From Wurfbainia villosa (Eukaryota > Streptophyta > Magnoliopsida > Zingiberales > Zingiberaceae), in NCBI GenBank assembly GCA_025175895.1, contig CM045990.1, positions 56,483,704 through 56,547,703 on the forward strand: a stretch of 64,000 nucleotides of DNA, in the 5' to 3' direction. The notes below the pieces were generated by a model, which was not told the DNA's origin, did not search any database, and was given only the letters and a program-made list of their open reading frames with translations. Below are positions 33,461 to 45,976 of the stretch, piece by piece. How positions within the stretch are numbered: position 1 is the stretch's first letter; each line of letters begins with the position of its first letter. The position numbers and the translations under genes were made by a program.

Positions 33461-35947
33461 TGTTGGAGGATCGGTGGCCGGCTAGAGGGGGTGAATAGCC
33501 CTCTTCATGTAGATGATAGAACTTGATTGATTAATTGTCTACAATTAAAGTTAGCGCAACAGAATAATAAAACTAAACAAGATAATTAAGATAATGCAAA
33601 GAAAATAAATGCTAACACAAGTGCGTAATGTGGTTCACGACCCTTGCCGCTAGTCCATGACCCGATTCGTTCCAAAGTTAATCACTCCTTAATCAATCCA
33701 CTAATCTCCCCTTTGCACAAAGCTAGGTGGAGGTAATCTTTCTTACACAAGAATCACTCCTCTTACAATATAATTGAAATAAGCTCAAGGAAGAGGATTG
33801 AAAATGTGTTGGGCACTTGGAAGATGTTTAGAGGTTAAGCATTAACCATCCCAAGTCACCCAAGGCCCCTTCTTATAGAGAAGAAGCCACTCTTCCCATT
33901 GGGCACTGAGTAGTCAACTGATACAACCATCAGTCGACTGCTACTAGAGTCGTTGCCTCGCTACGGCTTCATCCACATTGGATTCCAAACAACGACTCCC
34001 ACATCAGTCGATTGATCTTCCCATTAGTCGACTGATGGAGCCAAAAGTCGAGTGATCGACGAGATCACTCGACTGCCAAATGTTCTATGCGACCCTTGCC
34101 ATCGATCGGTGATGCTATTGTCGATTGGTGATGCTATCGTCAGTCGACTATTCAGCCAGAACCAACCCAATCGAACACCGGTTGAGTTCAATCGACCTAG
34201 AACAGTCGACTGCTACCTATCGAAGTCAACTGGTGTCGGGTAAAACCACAAACCAACCTTTGGTTGAGCCTCCGACACTTGACTTAGCCATTCGGCCAAG
34301 TTCACCTATGAGCTAGCGTCGGTTTACAATCGTTCACTCTCATCTTCCCTTGGAGTCCCTCACCTTGAAGTTTGTTAGGGCAATCTCTTGCCGTAATATG
34401 GTTTTGATGGTGTGGCAAATGGTTTAAGTTAAATTGTTATTATGATTTGATATGTGCGTTGGAGTCTTGCAGGACTTAGTAATTCGCACAAGGAGCCTTG
34501 GAGAGTTTCACCTCTCATGACTCGGTCCTTGAGTCGGTGAAGGATGGCTTTGTGGAAGTCGTGCGCTTGGAGCATCCGAGGGACCGCTGAACGAGGAGCT
34601 TGGAGTGAAGCCGGAGGAAGTAGACTTCAGGGCGAGACGCGAAGGATGGCGCTGCAGAGCCGTGCGCTTGGCTCATCCGAGGGGCGTGGTCGGATGAAGA
34701 TAACTTCAAAGGCGAGGGACTCCGAGGGATGAGAGTGAGCGAATGTAACCCGGGAAAGGGGTAGAGCTCTTAGGTGAAACATGGCCATTTGGCTAAGTGT
34801 CGGATGAGATTTCCCAACATCAGTCGACTGCCATGGATTAGCAGTCGACTGCTCTAAGTCGAACGGAGTTCGACTGGTATACGACTAGGGTTTTGACCCA
34901 GCGATCATTGCCATGGGTGCGATCATTGCTATCGATATCGATCCGTGGCATCCCTGGCATCCTCGGCGATCGATAGCCTATCTGCGGGCACAGAATGGAG
35001 TCGAGCTCACTGAGCACTTTCGGTGATCGAGCATCGATCGGTGATGGACATATCGATCGGTGATGCGGTCCGATGGATGAAATCCAGCGTGGAAAGCGGC
35101 CGTTATTGGGCAATGACTACGACCACGGTCGATAGGGACATTAGTCGATTGCTCTGTGTCAGCGGGGAAGAAACCCTCTTCCTCTATAAAGAGGAATGGT
35201 GTGGGGCTTTGGGAGGCTAATGCTTATACTCTAATCTTCTCCCAAAGTTCCCTAAAGCTTTCCATCCTCTTACTTGAGCTTATTTCCATTATATTTGTAA
35301 AAGGAGTGTTTTTGTGTAAAAAGAGGTTACCTCCACCTAGCTTTGAGCAAAGGAGAGATCTAGTGAAAGATTAAGGAGTGATTCACCTTGGACGAATCGG
35401 ACCGTGGATTAGCGGCGTAGCCGTGAACCACGTTACATCTTGGTGTTTGCATTGTTTGTATTCTTGTGTATCTTTTTCTTTGTCTTTATTTGTTTGTATT
35501 TGCATATTCCGCTTGTGCTAATGTTTTGTAGACAGGCAAAATTACTTCATCCAAGCGAAAGAAGGCTATTCACCCTCTAGGCCGATCGATCCCCTACAAA
35601 GTTCTCTTAGTCCGACCACGTCCCTCGGATGCACCAAGCGCACGACTTCACAGTGTCATCCTTCGCGTCTCTCCCTGAAGTCTACTTCCTTTGGCTTCAC
35701 TCCAATGCTCCTCGTCCGGCGGTCCCTCGAATGCACCAAGCGCACGACTTCCGCAATGCTATCCTTCACCGACTCAAGGACCGAGTCATGAGATGGTGAA
35801 TCTTGCCAATGCTTTGTCAAGCCATCCATGTGTGAATTACTAAGTCTTGCAGGACTTCAACACACATATCAAAATCATAATCAACCTAACTTAAGCCCTT
35901 TGCCACACACATCAAAACACATCATCCATGGGTTGATTGCCCTAACA
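33461..35947 (-). mobile_element. C 5' LTR, split by D solo LTR
   Basis: The parts are 33461-34372 and 35604-35947, about 1256 bp together, partner of 3192-4451. The interruption at 34373-35598 has the duplication aagtt. TATA-like sequence is near 33870-33882 and the box array at 33904-34236. At the first box site this copy has AGTCAACTGAT and CAGTCGACTG where the partner has CGATCGATGAT and a shortened remnant; further along it has CGATCGGTGATG where the partner has AATCGACTGAT. Confidence 0.85.
34373..35598 (+). mobile_element. Solo LTR of family D, 1226 bp
   Basis: It begins TGTTAGGGCAATCTC and ends GATCCCCTACA, flanked by aagtt at 34368-34372 and 35599-35603. It is the reverse orientation of the D LTRs at 45977 and 50340. 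It holds CAGTCGACTG boxes at 34821 and 34841, then CGATC-type boxes to about 35152, and a TATA box CTATAAAGA at 35183. It has no interior. Confidence 0.88.
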
Positions 35948-36957
35948 TCATGTACATCTAGCCCATAGTCCATGGTTTAAAATAGTCTTCAAAAACATTT
36001 TAAAATCATTTTAAAAAATCTTGGTGAAGTCTATCTTTTGATAGCAATCACCATTAGAGGAGTTGATACAAAGTAGGTCAAAAACATTGAAAGTTTCAGA
36101 TGGTTTTAAAACTTGTATCAATCTCTCATTTTAATGAGTATTTTATTTTAAAACTATTTTTCAACCATTGTATTTCATGTAAGTAATATACGTATTAACT
36201 TTCAAGATTTTTCCATATACGTATTTTTACTTAGGAATTTCCAAAACTCGTTTCTAAAAAATTAAATTCTGAAAACCAGACATTAGTCATTTGTTTTGAT
36301 ATAGCGATTATTGGTGATGGTGCGACAATCATTGTTCTTTGATCAAGTCATTTATTGAGATGATTCCGAGCAAACAAAGGTGGTTTAGCCCATTTTCAAC
36401 TATCCCTATGTACACTAACCACTCCTAACCCAAGGATATTCTTTGGAAAGAATTGAAAGGGTGAAAATTCATTGAAAATGGATTAGGAGAGTTGTTTAGA
36501 GTGAAAATCAATTTTAAGATGTGTGAAAGTTCAAGTTTGAACTTTTGCCTTTAATTTCGATAACTTAGTGTTCCTATAGGCTTAGGGACTCTCCAGGGAC
36601 ATTGTTGGTGCAATGGTCAAGGGGGAGGTTATCCATCATTGGATGATGAATGTGTTTTTCCTCATAAGGGGGAGAATTTGGAGAAGTGAGAATTGCCTCT
36701 CATTTAGTGATATGGGACTTATCACTAGGAAGAGTGAAGGCATTCTAGATGTTTTTGGACCAAGGGGGAGATTGTAAGATCTCATTGGGATATGAGACAT
36801 TGATACCCTTGGGAGGTCTTTTTGATGTATGCTAAAGGGGGAGGATTGAGGTTTAAGTTAGGTAAACCTTCACTATGCTTTGGCATTGGAAGTGCTTAAG
36901 TTTAGGTTATTGTTAGCCTAACTTAAAGGTATTGTCAAACATCAAAAAGGGGGAGAT
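35948..36957 (+). other. E 3' interior with polypurine cluster
   Basis: It continues E from 3191. No gene is seen. It aligns with 1-872 and 30650-31535 from about 36040. Purine runs near 36620, 36670, 36760 and 36835 lead to the terminal AAAAAGGGGGAGAT before 36958. Confidence 0.75.
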
Positions 36958-38322
36958 TGTTGGTGCAATCAGCCTAGGTCACGATTGATCGGACTCTAGT
37001 TTGACTCGAGTAGTATTTTGATGTTTGATAATGGGTTAACTATATGGTTGACATGAGGTTGACCATATGATGGAAAGTCCAAGTCATGGGTACATGGAAA
37101 TGGAAAGTCCAAGTAATGGGTACTTTGCAATATAAAGTCCAAGTCATGGGTACTTGGCAAGGAAAGTCCAAGTCATGGGTACTTGGCATGGAAAATAAAA
37201 GCATGGGTCTTGGCATTTGGAAAGTCCAAGCATGGGTCTTGGCATTTGGAAAAGTCCAAGTGGGTGTGATATTGGCGACATAAAGTCCAAGCTTGTGTCT
37301 TGAAAGCATAAATCCAATGTTTGGCAGTGTAAAATCCAAGCGTGTGTCTTGACAGTGTAAGTACAAATGTACCTTGGCAGTGTAGACACTGTTAGCATGA
37401 CAATAGCCGATGGAAGTACCTTAAGGCTAATGTATGAATGAACAAGTCATGGATGACTTGGATGGATCCGATAGGCGTGAGGATTATGGAGGTGACTAGA
37501 AGGTTTAAGACTAGGCTAAGGGTGTCTAGCAAGTATGAGGGCATCATACTTGGGGTTAAAACCTTATGTTTGAGGTGTATCAGTCGACTGGGGTTATGGA
37601 CCAGTCGACTAGTCGAGTGTTTTGACACTTGGCAACCTAGTCGACATTGATCAATCGATTGAGGTTATGGATCAGTCGATTAGTCGAGTGTTTTGACACT
37701 TGACAACCTAGTTCACACTGGTCAATCAACTGGGGTTATGATTAGTCGATTAGCAGGAGTCGATTGATGCTCGACTACTATTTTGTGGTCCATCAGTCGA
37801 CTACTAGGGTATAACGATCATTGCTCTAAGTGGAATCTGACACGGATGGTGCAGTAGCCGATTGAGTCATTGACTGCTTGTGCATCAGTCGACTGCTAGG
37901 ATTTGGCAATCGACTGATGAGCTATCCGTTGGAGATTTTCCAAAGTGGATCGAGTCATTATGAGACAACTGCTACAGGAGCAGTCGATTGCTAGGCGAAA
38001 ATTAGCTCAAGTTACATCTTTAAAGGGAGCTCAAAAGGGAGATTTTTGGTAGCGGTTCTTAGGGTGATTTGAGGTGATTTTCTAGTGCAAGTCAGGGTCT
38101 TCAAGTGCAGTCCAAGCAACTAACAAGCAAAGCAATCAAAGCTCACATTTGTAAAGTGTTCTTTACAAAAGTTGTTGTTTTTACTTTGTATTTGCTTGCA
38201 TTTTTTATTACTGTTGTAATACACTTGTACGAGGTTTCTCCACCTCCGATGTGTCACCGAGAAGGAATGTTTTTTATTAGTGGTGGTGTGCATCACTAGA
38301 GTTCAATATTGAGCTCGCCCAG
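36958..38322 (+). mobile_element. E 3' LTR, truncated by B2
   Basis: It begins TGTTGGTGCAATCAGCC, of the A1 subfamily, with AAAGTCCAAG tandem units at 37071-37390, a box array at 37570-37990 and a TATA-like TTTAAAGGG near 38019. B2 starts at 38323 within what should be the GAGCTCGCCC/GTGGAGTAGG part of the LTR. The rest is not in the window. Confidence 0.85.
37570..37990. repeat. Palindromic box array in E LTR
   Basis: Some ten AGTCGACTG-like boxes, many with one CpG-type change (AGTCGATTG, AATCGATTG), include one ACGATCATTGC form at 37812. The last box ends about 29 bp before the TATA-like motif. Confidence 0.75.
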
Positions 38323-40486
38323 TGTTAGAGATATATGAGAGGTGGCCTAAAGCAATCGCCTTATGGTCGAACCATTTATTTAATAAATGAATATTCACTA
38401 TTTAAGTATACATATTTTCTTGTATTTGATTGGATCTTAAACTCATTTACTGGATATCTGCAATACGATTCACAGCATGAGAAAATTTCTGATTGGATCA
38501 CAACTAGTGAGTATTTCTACATGTGTAATTGTGATGTATTGGAATTATCCCTAGTCGATGAATTGATGCATATGGACGCCATTGATTCTATTGAGACTAG
38601 CACGAGTTATACTCTTTGGTTTATCCAAGCAGCTGTTTCTCACTGGATGGTGACATTTAGATGTCCGAAGTTAATTGTGAATGCTAGTTATGATAACTAG
38701 TTCATTGTAGTGACCAGCTATAAGACTTCATATGGTTCTCTACATATATGGATATGTCAATGATGTTCTTATTGCAGCTTAAGTGCGATGTTCCTTTGAC
38801 TTGCGGTATTCAAGTCATCTTGGTCATGGAGACTTATGCTTTGACATCTTAAACAAGCATCTCCAAGGAGATGTGGACTCGGGATGGTTGGGTATAAGTT
38901 GAAGTGCCTGAAAGTGTTTGAATAGCCTACAAAGGATTCACCACTCCTTGTGAGGAAATATATACCCTTGGCCTCTCGTCGGATAGTTACTAAACTCTTT
39001 GGCCAAAGCATTACATGTTTAGGGTAAGGTACTCTTGGATACATGTGCACTAACTAGAATCTGCAACACGAGGAAATGCTACTTGGGCTAGGTGTGATGT
39101 AGTCAGCCTAGTGGGGACTGACACTATAGACCATGTCCTAAACCAAGTGGGTATAAGATGAGTGAAGGGAACAGGGCACGATTCACTGTGGATGCTGAAA
39201 GGTTTCAGGAATTATTCTGGGGTCAACCGTTGATTTTTCGATTAATTGGGGATCATGATGTACTACTTGGTGCCACTCATGATCGTTCTATTATTAATGG
39301 TTAATTATAGACGACCAACATAAATTAGGAACCTATTTTTTCATACGCACAATGAGTGTTATCCGAAGGATTTAAAACGAGCTTGAGAATGAGATTCTCA
39401 GACCAAGAGAGAGACTTGGATTGGTTGGACCAAACATAGAGCGAGGATGAAATGGTTTCAGTCGCATCGGAAGCATGGATTGGCCATGTCTTTTGAAGAC
39501 ATGATGGATGAACCAAATTGGTTTGGTTCTAATACAATGGTGGAAAATAAACCAAAGGGGTTTGGTTTGTTTTAAACGAATGAACCAAAGTTGGTTCGAT
39601 TCGTTTTAACTTAAAATAGACCAATGCGGTTTGGTTTATTTTAACTTAAGTTATTGGAGCGGGTTAACGAAGTTTTGCTATGAACCAATAACAACTAGGA
39701 GAAGGTTTCTTGATGGTGAAGAAACACACGCCTATAAAATAATGACTTAAGGGTTTTTAAAACTCTAATGAAGCCCTAAGAGTTGTCGCCACTTCTCTCC
39801 TCCTTCCTCTTCTTACTCCAACCTGTCGAGGCAGCCCTCCTCTCACCGTCGCCACAACCACGGTGATTTCTAATCCTCCTCCCTGGCCGGCGACTGCTGA
39901 TACGATCTACTGATTGGTTGCATCTTCCACCAACATAAAGTTGTTCAATTTTGGATAGTTGTTTTCCCTTCTAGACTAAGTGCATTTGTTGACGCTGCCT
40001 ACAATGACTTACTAGGATTGCTCCTAACCTCAGGTGAGGGCAAGGCTCCTTCTCAATTACTAATGATATGGAGTGATTCGTGAACTGATTTTAGCAATAC
40101 GCAACTGATGGATCTGAATTTGATTTGGATTGTGATCATCTCTCGTTACAGCGACTTCAGGAAGCTAGTACCTCTCGTGAAGTCGGGGCTTGTGTCTTTG
40201 TGAAGCTATCGATAATACTCGGTGGATATGGATAGAGCGAAACTTGCAAGGGTCGCTTGGTTAATGTCATTTCCGCTTTCACATAATTCGTTAGATATAA
40301 CTAGAATAAATTTTCTTTTATTGCAAAATTTGAAATAGTGATTATGTCTACACTTGATGTATCCTTGCATGCGTGTGTGTGTGTTGTAATAAATATGTTA
40401 GTTATTATTCATTTTATTTTCTTCTGTGTGCATGTTTATGAAACATGTTTGAACACACACCACATCGGTGTCGGGGAAACACAACA
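38323..40486 (+). mobile_element. B2 5' LTR, 2164 bp
   Basis: It begins TGTTAGAGATATATGAGAGG and ends GGGAAACACAACA, colinear with the B1 3' LTR. Possible core promoter CCTATAAAATAATG lies near 39731. No coding frame is accepted; the frame at 38335 is a recurring chance frame also present in B1. Confidence 0.85.
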
Positions 40487-40487
40487 G

Positions 40488-40499
40488 TGGTATCATGCT
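40488..40499 (+). promoter_or_regulatory. B2 primer-binding site
   Basis: TGGTATCATGCT starts two bases after the LTR end. It matches the tRNA-Met-type site in its first eight or nine bases. Confidence 0.7.
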
Positions 40500-41639
40500 T
40501 GTGTTTCAACATAATTGTAAAATTATTTTCGATAGTCATAATTGTAATTTTGAAAATTTTTACTTTTGGAAAGTTTAGAAATAATTATGGAAATTTTAAT
40601 TAGTAAAGAAATTCAAATTGGAAATTTTCTAATGTGATTAGGAAATTAAAATTTAGGAAATTTATTTCCTAAATTAAATTTGAATTTCCTTAATTAATAT
40701 TTTCCATAAATAAAATATGTGATTAAATTTGAAAATTTGTTTTCTAATTTAATCAGGATTTGATTTGAAATCAAATCGCAAGCATATTTTATTTTCAAAA
40801 ATTAATTATGACAATATAGAAACTACTTGTACATTCATAATTGTATGTCATGTAATTGCATTAGATGCATATCATTATGACATGCGTGTCGTGACATGTA
40901 GATGTATGTCATGTGTCATGCCATGTAGATAATAGTTATTTGCATGCAAAGAGGATGAGACCTTAAATCCCTTAAACAATATTAAATCCTACACCTTCCA
41001 TTAATATGTTTAGAACCAGAGTTCCATTTCATGTTTGGGTTGTTGGACTCTCTCCAAGCCCAGCTCGAACCTGAACATGTTCAAACCATTGAAATAGTTT
41101 ATTACTAATATGGTAAGAGTCAGAGGTCAATCGTTTGTTTGTGATATTGGACTCTCTCCAAGTCTGGCTAATTGGTTGAATGCGCTCTAACCATATTAAA
41201 ACTATTTTGCGATTAATGGGTTGGCTTTAACTTGGAGGATTGGTTTGTTGGACTCTCTCCAAGGTATATGTGAAGGGAGGTGAAGTTGGGTGCTATGCAT
41301 ATGATGCATACTTGTTAATGAGTTGACAACTTGATGTATGTGTGAACATTCAATTAGTTGATAACACATTGTGATAGTTGCATATATGTGATATGAAATT
41401 TCTATACATGATATCTACCATCGTAGCTAAGAATGACTTGTTGGACTCTCTCCAAGGTTGTTCTTATCTATGTTGGATATCAACCCATTCGGAGATGAAC
41501 CTACGATCTCCCGAATTGATTTTGAGGGTTTTAATTTCAAAAAATGAATGAGATTTATAAATGTATGTTGATGCATTTTAAAATCATTTTCTCATATATG
41601 CCCGATTTATATTTCTAGGTTAATCGGTTGATCATGATG
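40500..41639 (+). other. B2 leader, noncoding
   Basis: AT-rich DNA with repeated GGAAATTT-type words (40540-40800) is followed by the spaced hairpin repeats at 41040-41470. No gene is seen. Confidence 0.65.
41040..41470 (+). repeat. Hairpin repeats TTGTTGGACTCTCTCCAAG in B2 leader
   Basis: The TTGGA-CTCTC-TCCAA core occurs at 41043, 41147, 41248 and 41451, that is 104, 101 and 203 bases apart, as if one unit of a 102-base period had been lost. Each can form a 5-bp stem with a CTCTC loop. Position between primer-binding site and gag suggests a role in RNA packaging, dimerisation or translation; this is inference. Confidence 0.75.
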
Positions 41640-42290
41640 TCTTTGAATTTGTGCTCTATTTTGGATTCGAATAAATTGACTGGGTCAAACTTCTTGGACT
41701 AGCTCAGAAACTTGAGAAATGTTCTCAAGGCTGAAAAGCTTGAGTATGTCCTCGAAGCACCTCTTCCCGCCTGTCCTAGTGATGACGCAACTCCGGACCA
41801 ATTGTTGGCCCATCAGAAACATGTGAGTGATTCTGAACTAGTGAGTTGCATCATACTAGCCATGATGGTACCCAAGCTACGGAAGTAGCATGAGCATATG
41901 GATGCTCATACCATAGTCTTTCATCTTTATGAGTTGTTTGATGAGAAAGTGAGATCCAAAAGGTTCAAAGCCTCCAAGCTCCTCTTCACCTCTGAGATGT
42001 AAGAAGGTTCATCTATGGTACTGCTCAACATGCTGAAGACTATGGAGCCTTCTATGAAGCATGAACAGGAGACGATGTTGTTAGTTGATTCCTCGAAGAA
42101 AGGTTCTAAGAAGAAGTCAAAGGAATAGCAGAGGGGGAAGAAGAAAAAGGCTAAAAAGGCAGAACCAGCTCAAAAGGGCACTTGCCATCATTGTGGCAAG
42201 GAGGGTCATTGGCGAAGAAACTGCAAGATTTATCTTGAGTCTGTGAAGAAGAATAAGGCATTCGATGCCCCATCTTCTTCAGATATCTTC
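41640..42290 (+). pseudogene. gag: B2 gag remnant with zinc knuckle
   Basis: Frames with several stops read a copia-type gag end: an acidic/helix-rich part, a Lys-rich stretch (42105-42175) and a CCHC knuckle CHHCGKEGHWRRNC near 42182-42225. It leads directly into the protease frame. The N-terminal part is hard to place. Confidence 0.65.
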
Positions 42291-42910
42291 GTTATTGATT
42301 ATCATTCTATTTCCTTAGACACTTGGGTATTGGATATCGGGTGTGGTTCACATATATGTAATAACATACATGAGCTAAGGAATAGAAGAAGACTCATCAA
42401 GGGAGAGTCAAATTTACATGCTGGGAATGGAGCAAAGGTTGCTGCACTCGCCATCGGAACGTATTTGTTGAAACTCCCTACAGGACTTGTCTTAGAACTG
42501 GACAATTTCTTTTATGTTCCTTCGTTGATAAATAACATCATTTCTATTTCTTATTTAAATAGAAATGGGTACCATTTAACTTTTAGTAACAATTGTTGTT
42601 ACATAACTTTGAATGACATTCTTTATGGGACTAGAACTTTAAGCAATGGTATTTATACGTTGGACGTATCCAGTGACATTTTCAATATCGAAGCGAGCAA
42701 CTAGTGTACTCGAAAAAAATAATCAATTAGACTCCTACATTTGGCATTGTCGTCTTGGCCATATGAGCAAGAAACGCATGTTTGAATTACACCAATGTGG
42801 AATTCTAGAATTGTTTGAATTAGATTCATACAATACATGTGAATCATGCTTAAAGGACAAGATGACCAAGTTACCTTTTACTGGAAAAAGGTGAACCGGT
42901 GGGAGAGTTG
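42243..42910 (+). pseudogene. pol: B2 pol block 1: protease and integrase start
   Basis: The 42243-42704 frame carries the protease region (DTWVLDIGCGSH; the usual Thr or Ser after Asp is Ile here) and the pre-integrase segment. A TAG at 42702 and a shift lead to the integrase zinc domain at 42735-42860 (HCRLGHMSKKRM...CESCLKD). H is inserted after 42910; the gene resumes at 55811. Confidence 0.85.
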
Positions 42911-43974
42911 TGTTGGATCGAGAAGCGTCGCTAGAGGGGGTGGGTGAATAGTGAGCATAAATCTTTTCATTCGATCGTTCGATACACGAGTAAGCACAGC
43001 AGAAAATAAATAAACACGTTTATTTTTACTTGGTTCACAACCCAGCGGTTGCTACTCCAAGGCCTTAACGGTCCTAGACCACGTATGAAGGGCAAAGCAC
43101 TATAACGTCTCCTTCTCGTTGGAGGTAGGAGACAACGACCACAAAACTGAAAGTACGAGGATGAGGCAACAAACCTACCTCACCTCGTTACGAATAAAAA
43201 TAAAGAATACAATAGAATATGTTACTTGTTGCTACTGCCGACGAAGAGAATGAGAACTTGTCGTCGCGTCGGAGTTATGACGGTGTTGGAGCTTTGGCGT
43301 TGTAGGAGCACTTGAGAATAATCTTGATGTGGAGTTGGAATCCTCCCCTCCTTTTATAGATTTTGGCCTCTGAATATGTCTCCTCTTTTTTCGGAACAGA
43401 TCACAAAGTTGTACAAATTTTATCGCGAAGTGGTCGCGTCAAACATTATCCATTTTGACCTAACGCAAAGGTTGATTCGTCGCCATCGGGCCGATCGATG
43501 CCTCCCATCACCAACGATGAGCATCGATCCGATCGCCTAATGTCTAGCAATCATCGCTAGCCTGGCCACTTTCCTGCAGTAAGAGGTTAGCTCGAAAAAT
43601 GATAAATGTGATGGTTTTTAACCGTCTGATCTCGACCTAGACTTTCCACAGGAAGTCTTAGTCGGATCGCCGCCTATGGTCGTCCCCGTACAAAGGACAC
43701 GACCTTACCATCTCTTACTCACACGAGCTTACTTCAATACTTACTTTGTAGCTTTCTCTTCCGGCCTTCCACTCGATTCCTTCGGCTCCCTCCGAAGTCA
43801 CTCGAGTGTCGCCCGACCACCGCGGCTTCCTCCGGATGTCGCTAGCCTTCAGCTCTAGCTTTAGTACTTTTCTACACACTCGATTTAGCTCGTGAGATAA
43901 CGATGTAAACTTAACTTTGTGTCTTTGTCATAATCAAAACATAGGTTCGATTATCTAGTGCCCCTGCACCAACA
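42911..43974 (-). mobile_element. H 3' LTR, 1064 bp
   Basis: It includes a TATA-like ATCTATAAAAGG (minus strand, about 43362-43350) and a CGATCGATG/CGATCC box group at about 43480-43565. It is about 350 bp longer than the 5' LTR because the latter lacks this central part. The + strand frame at 43676 is not a gene. Confidence 0.85.
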
Positions 43975-44938
43975 ATCTCCCCCTTTTTGATCTATGGAAA
44001 ACCAACACAAAGTTAAGAGAAATTAAAGCATAAAACAGGTATAGTAGAAGATGAATGTGAAGATGAATGTCATTTCCAAAAATTCCCCCTCAACCAAAAC
44101 TCCCCCTTAACCCTAGGTGAGTTTTGAAAGATGAATGTCATTTCCAATAACTCCCCCTCAACCAAAACTCCCCCTTAACCCTAGGTGAGTTTTGAAAGAG
44201 ATAATTTAATTTTCAAAATTAAATTTTATGTTACTCCCCCTTAACTTTTGTTCTTCTCCCCCTTTTTCCATAAATCAAAAAAATGTTGGGGTTTTTGTAT
44301 AAAATAGGGGTTTAAAAACAATATCGTATTTGCATGCATCTAGATAAATCAAATATGAGTCCAAGCATGCGTCTAGCAGTAGTTAGATAGATCGGTTCGA
44401 GGTGTGTCCCTCTGCACCAATAATCTAAAGATTTATAATATAACCCTTAGGGTTAGTTTGCTTTCCCCCTTAGTCAAATATATGAAGTATAAGAGATGTA
44501 GGGGGCACTAAACTTTGGCCTAAAGAGTCATTAAGTACAATAGTTGAGAAAATAAGTAATATTTTGAAGAGGTTATATTTCAATTATCCTTAACATCTCA
44601 CCCATTCTATGTGTCTTAGAATTTGTTCACCTTATATGTTTTGTGAGATGATTTTAAATTGATTAAAGATAGTCAACCTTGGGTTAGATTTGGATTTAAC
44701 CTTTAGATCGTTAAGTAACTTTTCGAGAAACTGGCTTCCAGGTCGTGGCGAGGCACAGAGGCATTCTTTGATCGGAACAATGACCACTTCCTTAGACAAA
44801 GCCAAATTCAAGAAAATATCACTTAAGTCACATATGGTTACTTTCTGGTCTAACTAGTTTAGGATACGACGAGGTAGATTCAGCTAGTTCCACTCGGTCA
44901 AGTGCACCAAACTAGATACGCCTTATCTAGCTTGAATA
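43975..44938 (-). other. H 3' interior with polypurine cluster
   Basis: On the minus strand the terminal AAAAAGGGGGAGAT abuts the LTR. Further GGGGGA runs lie near 44090, 44105, 44153, 44170, 44240 and 44262. An approximate duplication of about 67 bp (around 44060-44200) repeats TCATTTCCAA through ACCCTAGGTGAG. No gene is seen. Confidence 0.7.
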
Positions 44939-45700
44939 TGTTGGCAATCGTGCTATTTCTCGGAATGCTCATAGGCTCCCATGTCCCCGGATTAAAATTT
45001 TCACTAATGAAAACTAATCCGGATGGGATGAGTTTCCTAATCACAACCAATTCGTCGTCGTGCTAACGACTTGAGCGATCGCTTGAACAAACTAGTTGTT
45101 CAAGAAACACAACTCTTCTAGTCGGTTAGTCGCGGAAGAGACGACGGACGGATCGCCGGTTTTTGTGTTTCTTATCGGGGTCCATGATTATACAAATACA
45201 TACAAATGTAAACTAGTATAATCAACATATACTAACATAAAGAACATAAGCTAGCATATCAATAAGAACATGCAAAGAACAATAATAAAAGTTATAAAAC
45301 TTTTATACCTCTTGATCTTCTATCGTATGTTCTAACCTCCTTGTAGACTTCGTGTGGGCGAAGATCCTCCACAAGTTGAAGCTTCCTAGATCTTCTTCAA
45401 TCCAAAGAATGAAGAACTCTCTTTCCCTTCTTGCTTGAGCCAACCACCAATCCATAAAGGATTGATGCCGCCGGCCCCAAGAATAGAGAGAATAATATGG
45501 AAACAACCAAGGAACCGCACTAGGGACAAACCCTAGTTTTGGTGCCGCCGGCCAAGATGGAGTGAATAGGAGAAAAGGAATATGTTGGGCGCCGGCCACG
45601 GTGGAAGGAATAGAGGAAGGAGTCGGCCACACCCTAGGAAGAAGAAGACCTCCTCTCCTATAGTTGCCGCCCAACTTCCTTGCAATCCCTAGCCGCCCAA

Positions 45701-45790
45701 CCTAAGGAGGAAACCCTAATTAGGGTTTCTCCTTAGGCTTTCTAGCCGCCCAACCTAAGGAGGAAACCCTAATTAGGGTTTCTCCTTAGG
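45701..45790. repeat. Duplicated telobox palindrome in G-
   Basis: A near-perfect 37-bp palindrome centred on AAACCCTAATTAGGGTTT, with CCTAAGGAGG and CTCCTTAGG arms, occurs at 45701-45737 and again at 45754-45790, a 53-bp tandem duplication. A related core is at 51678-51695. AAACCCTAA is the plant telobox, bound by Myb-type telomere-repeat and other factors. Confidence 0.8.
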
Positions 45791-45976
45791 CTTTCTTGCC
45801 GCCCAACCATGGTGGAGAGAAGATATCTAGGAGCTAGCCACCTCCAAGGAAGAAGACAAACTCCTCCACAAGTGGCCGCCCAACCTTCATTCCCATCCAT
45901 GGCCGCCCATGCAAAGGAGCCAAAACCCTAATCAAATTAGGGTTTCCTCCATAGGGTTCCTTGCCGCCCAAGCATG

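Larger units (their letters stand above)
3192..35947 (-). mobile_element. Element C: gag-only Sirevirus-like element, heavily nested
   Basis: The element is on the minus strand with 3' LTR 3192-4451 and 5' LTR 33461-35947, the latter split by a D solo LTR. The outer 5-bp duplication is tcatg (3187-3191, 35948-35952). It carries a decayed gag in two blocks (33403-32871 and 18310-17134) and no pol. Removing the nested Athila-like element, A2 and the D solo LTR leaves about 5.4 kb, close to the 5.6 kb of intact D. LTRs, primer-binding site and gag are all related to D. Confidence 0.85.
2310..38322 (+). mobile_element. Element E (Sirevirus-like), split by C and truncated by B2
   Basis: The visible parts are 2310-3191, 35948-36957 (interior) and 36958-38322 (3' LTR). 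The join across C is supported by the 5-bp duplication tcatg (3187-3191 and 35948-35952). The stretch 2730-3100 resembles 21680-21990 of A2, including a GCCATGTCATGACATCAT motif that contains the 12-bp palindrome ATGTCATGACAT. No gag is seen. The 3' LTR is interrupted at 38322 by B2 and its remainder is not in the window. This is the oldest layer in the left half. Confidence 0.7.

Noticed and set aside
873..38322. A0 and E as one tandem element sharing the LTR at 873-2309
   Set aside because: No primer-binding site follows 2309 and the DNA there is unrelated to A2 after its LTR, so nesting or deletion is simpler, though the tandem model is not excluded.
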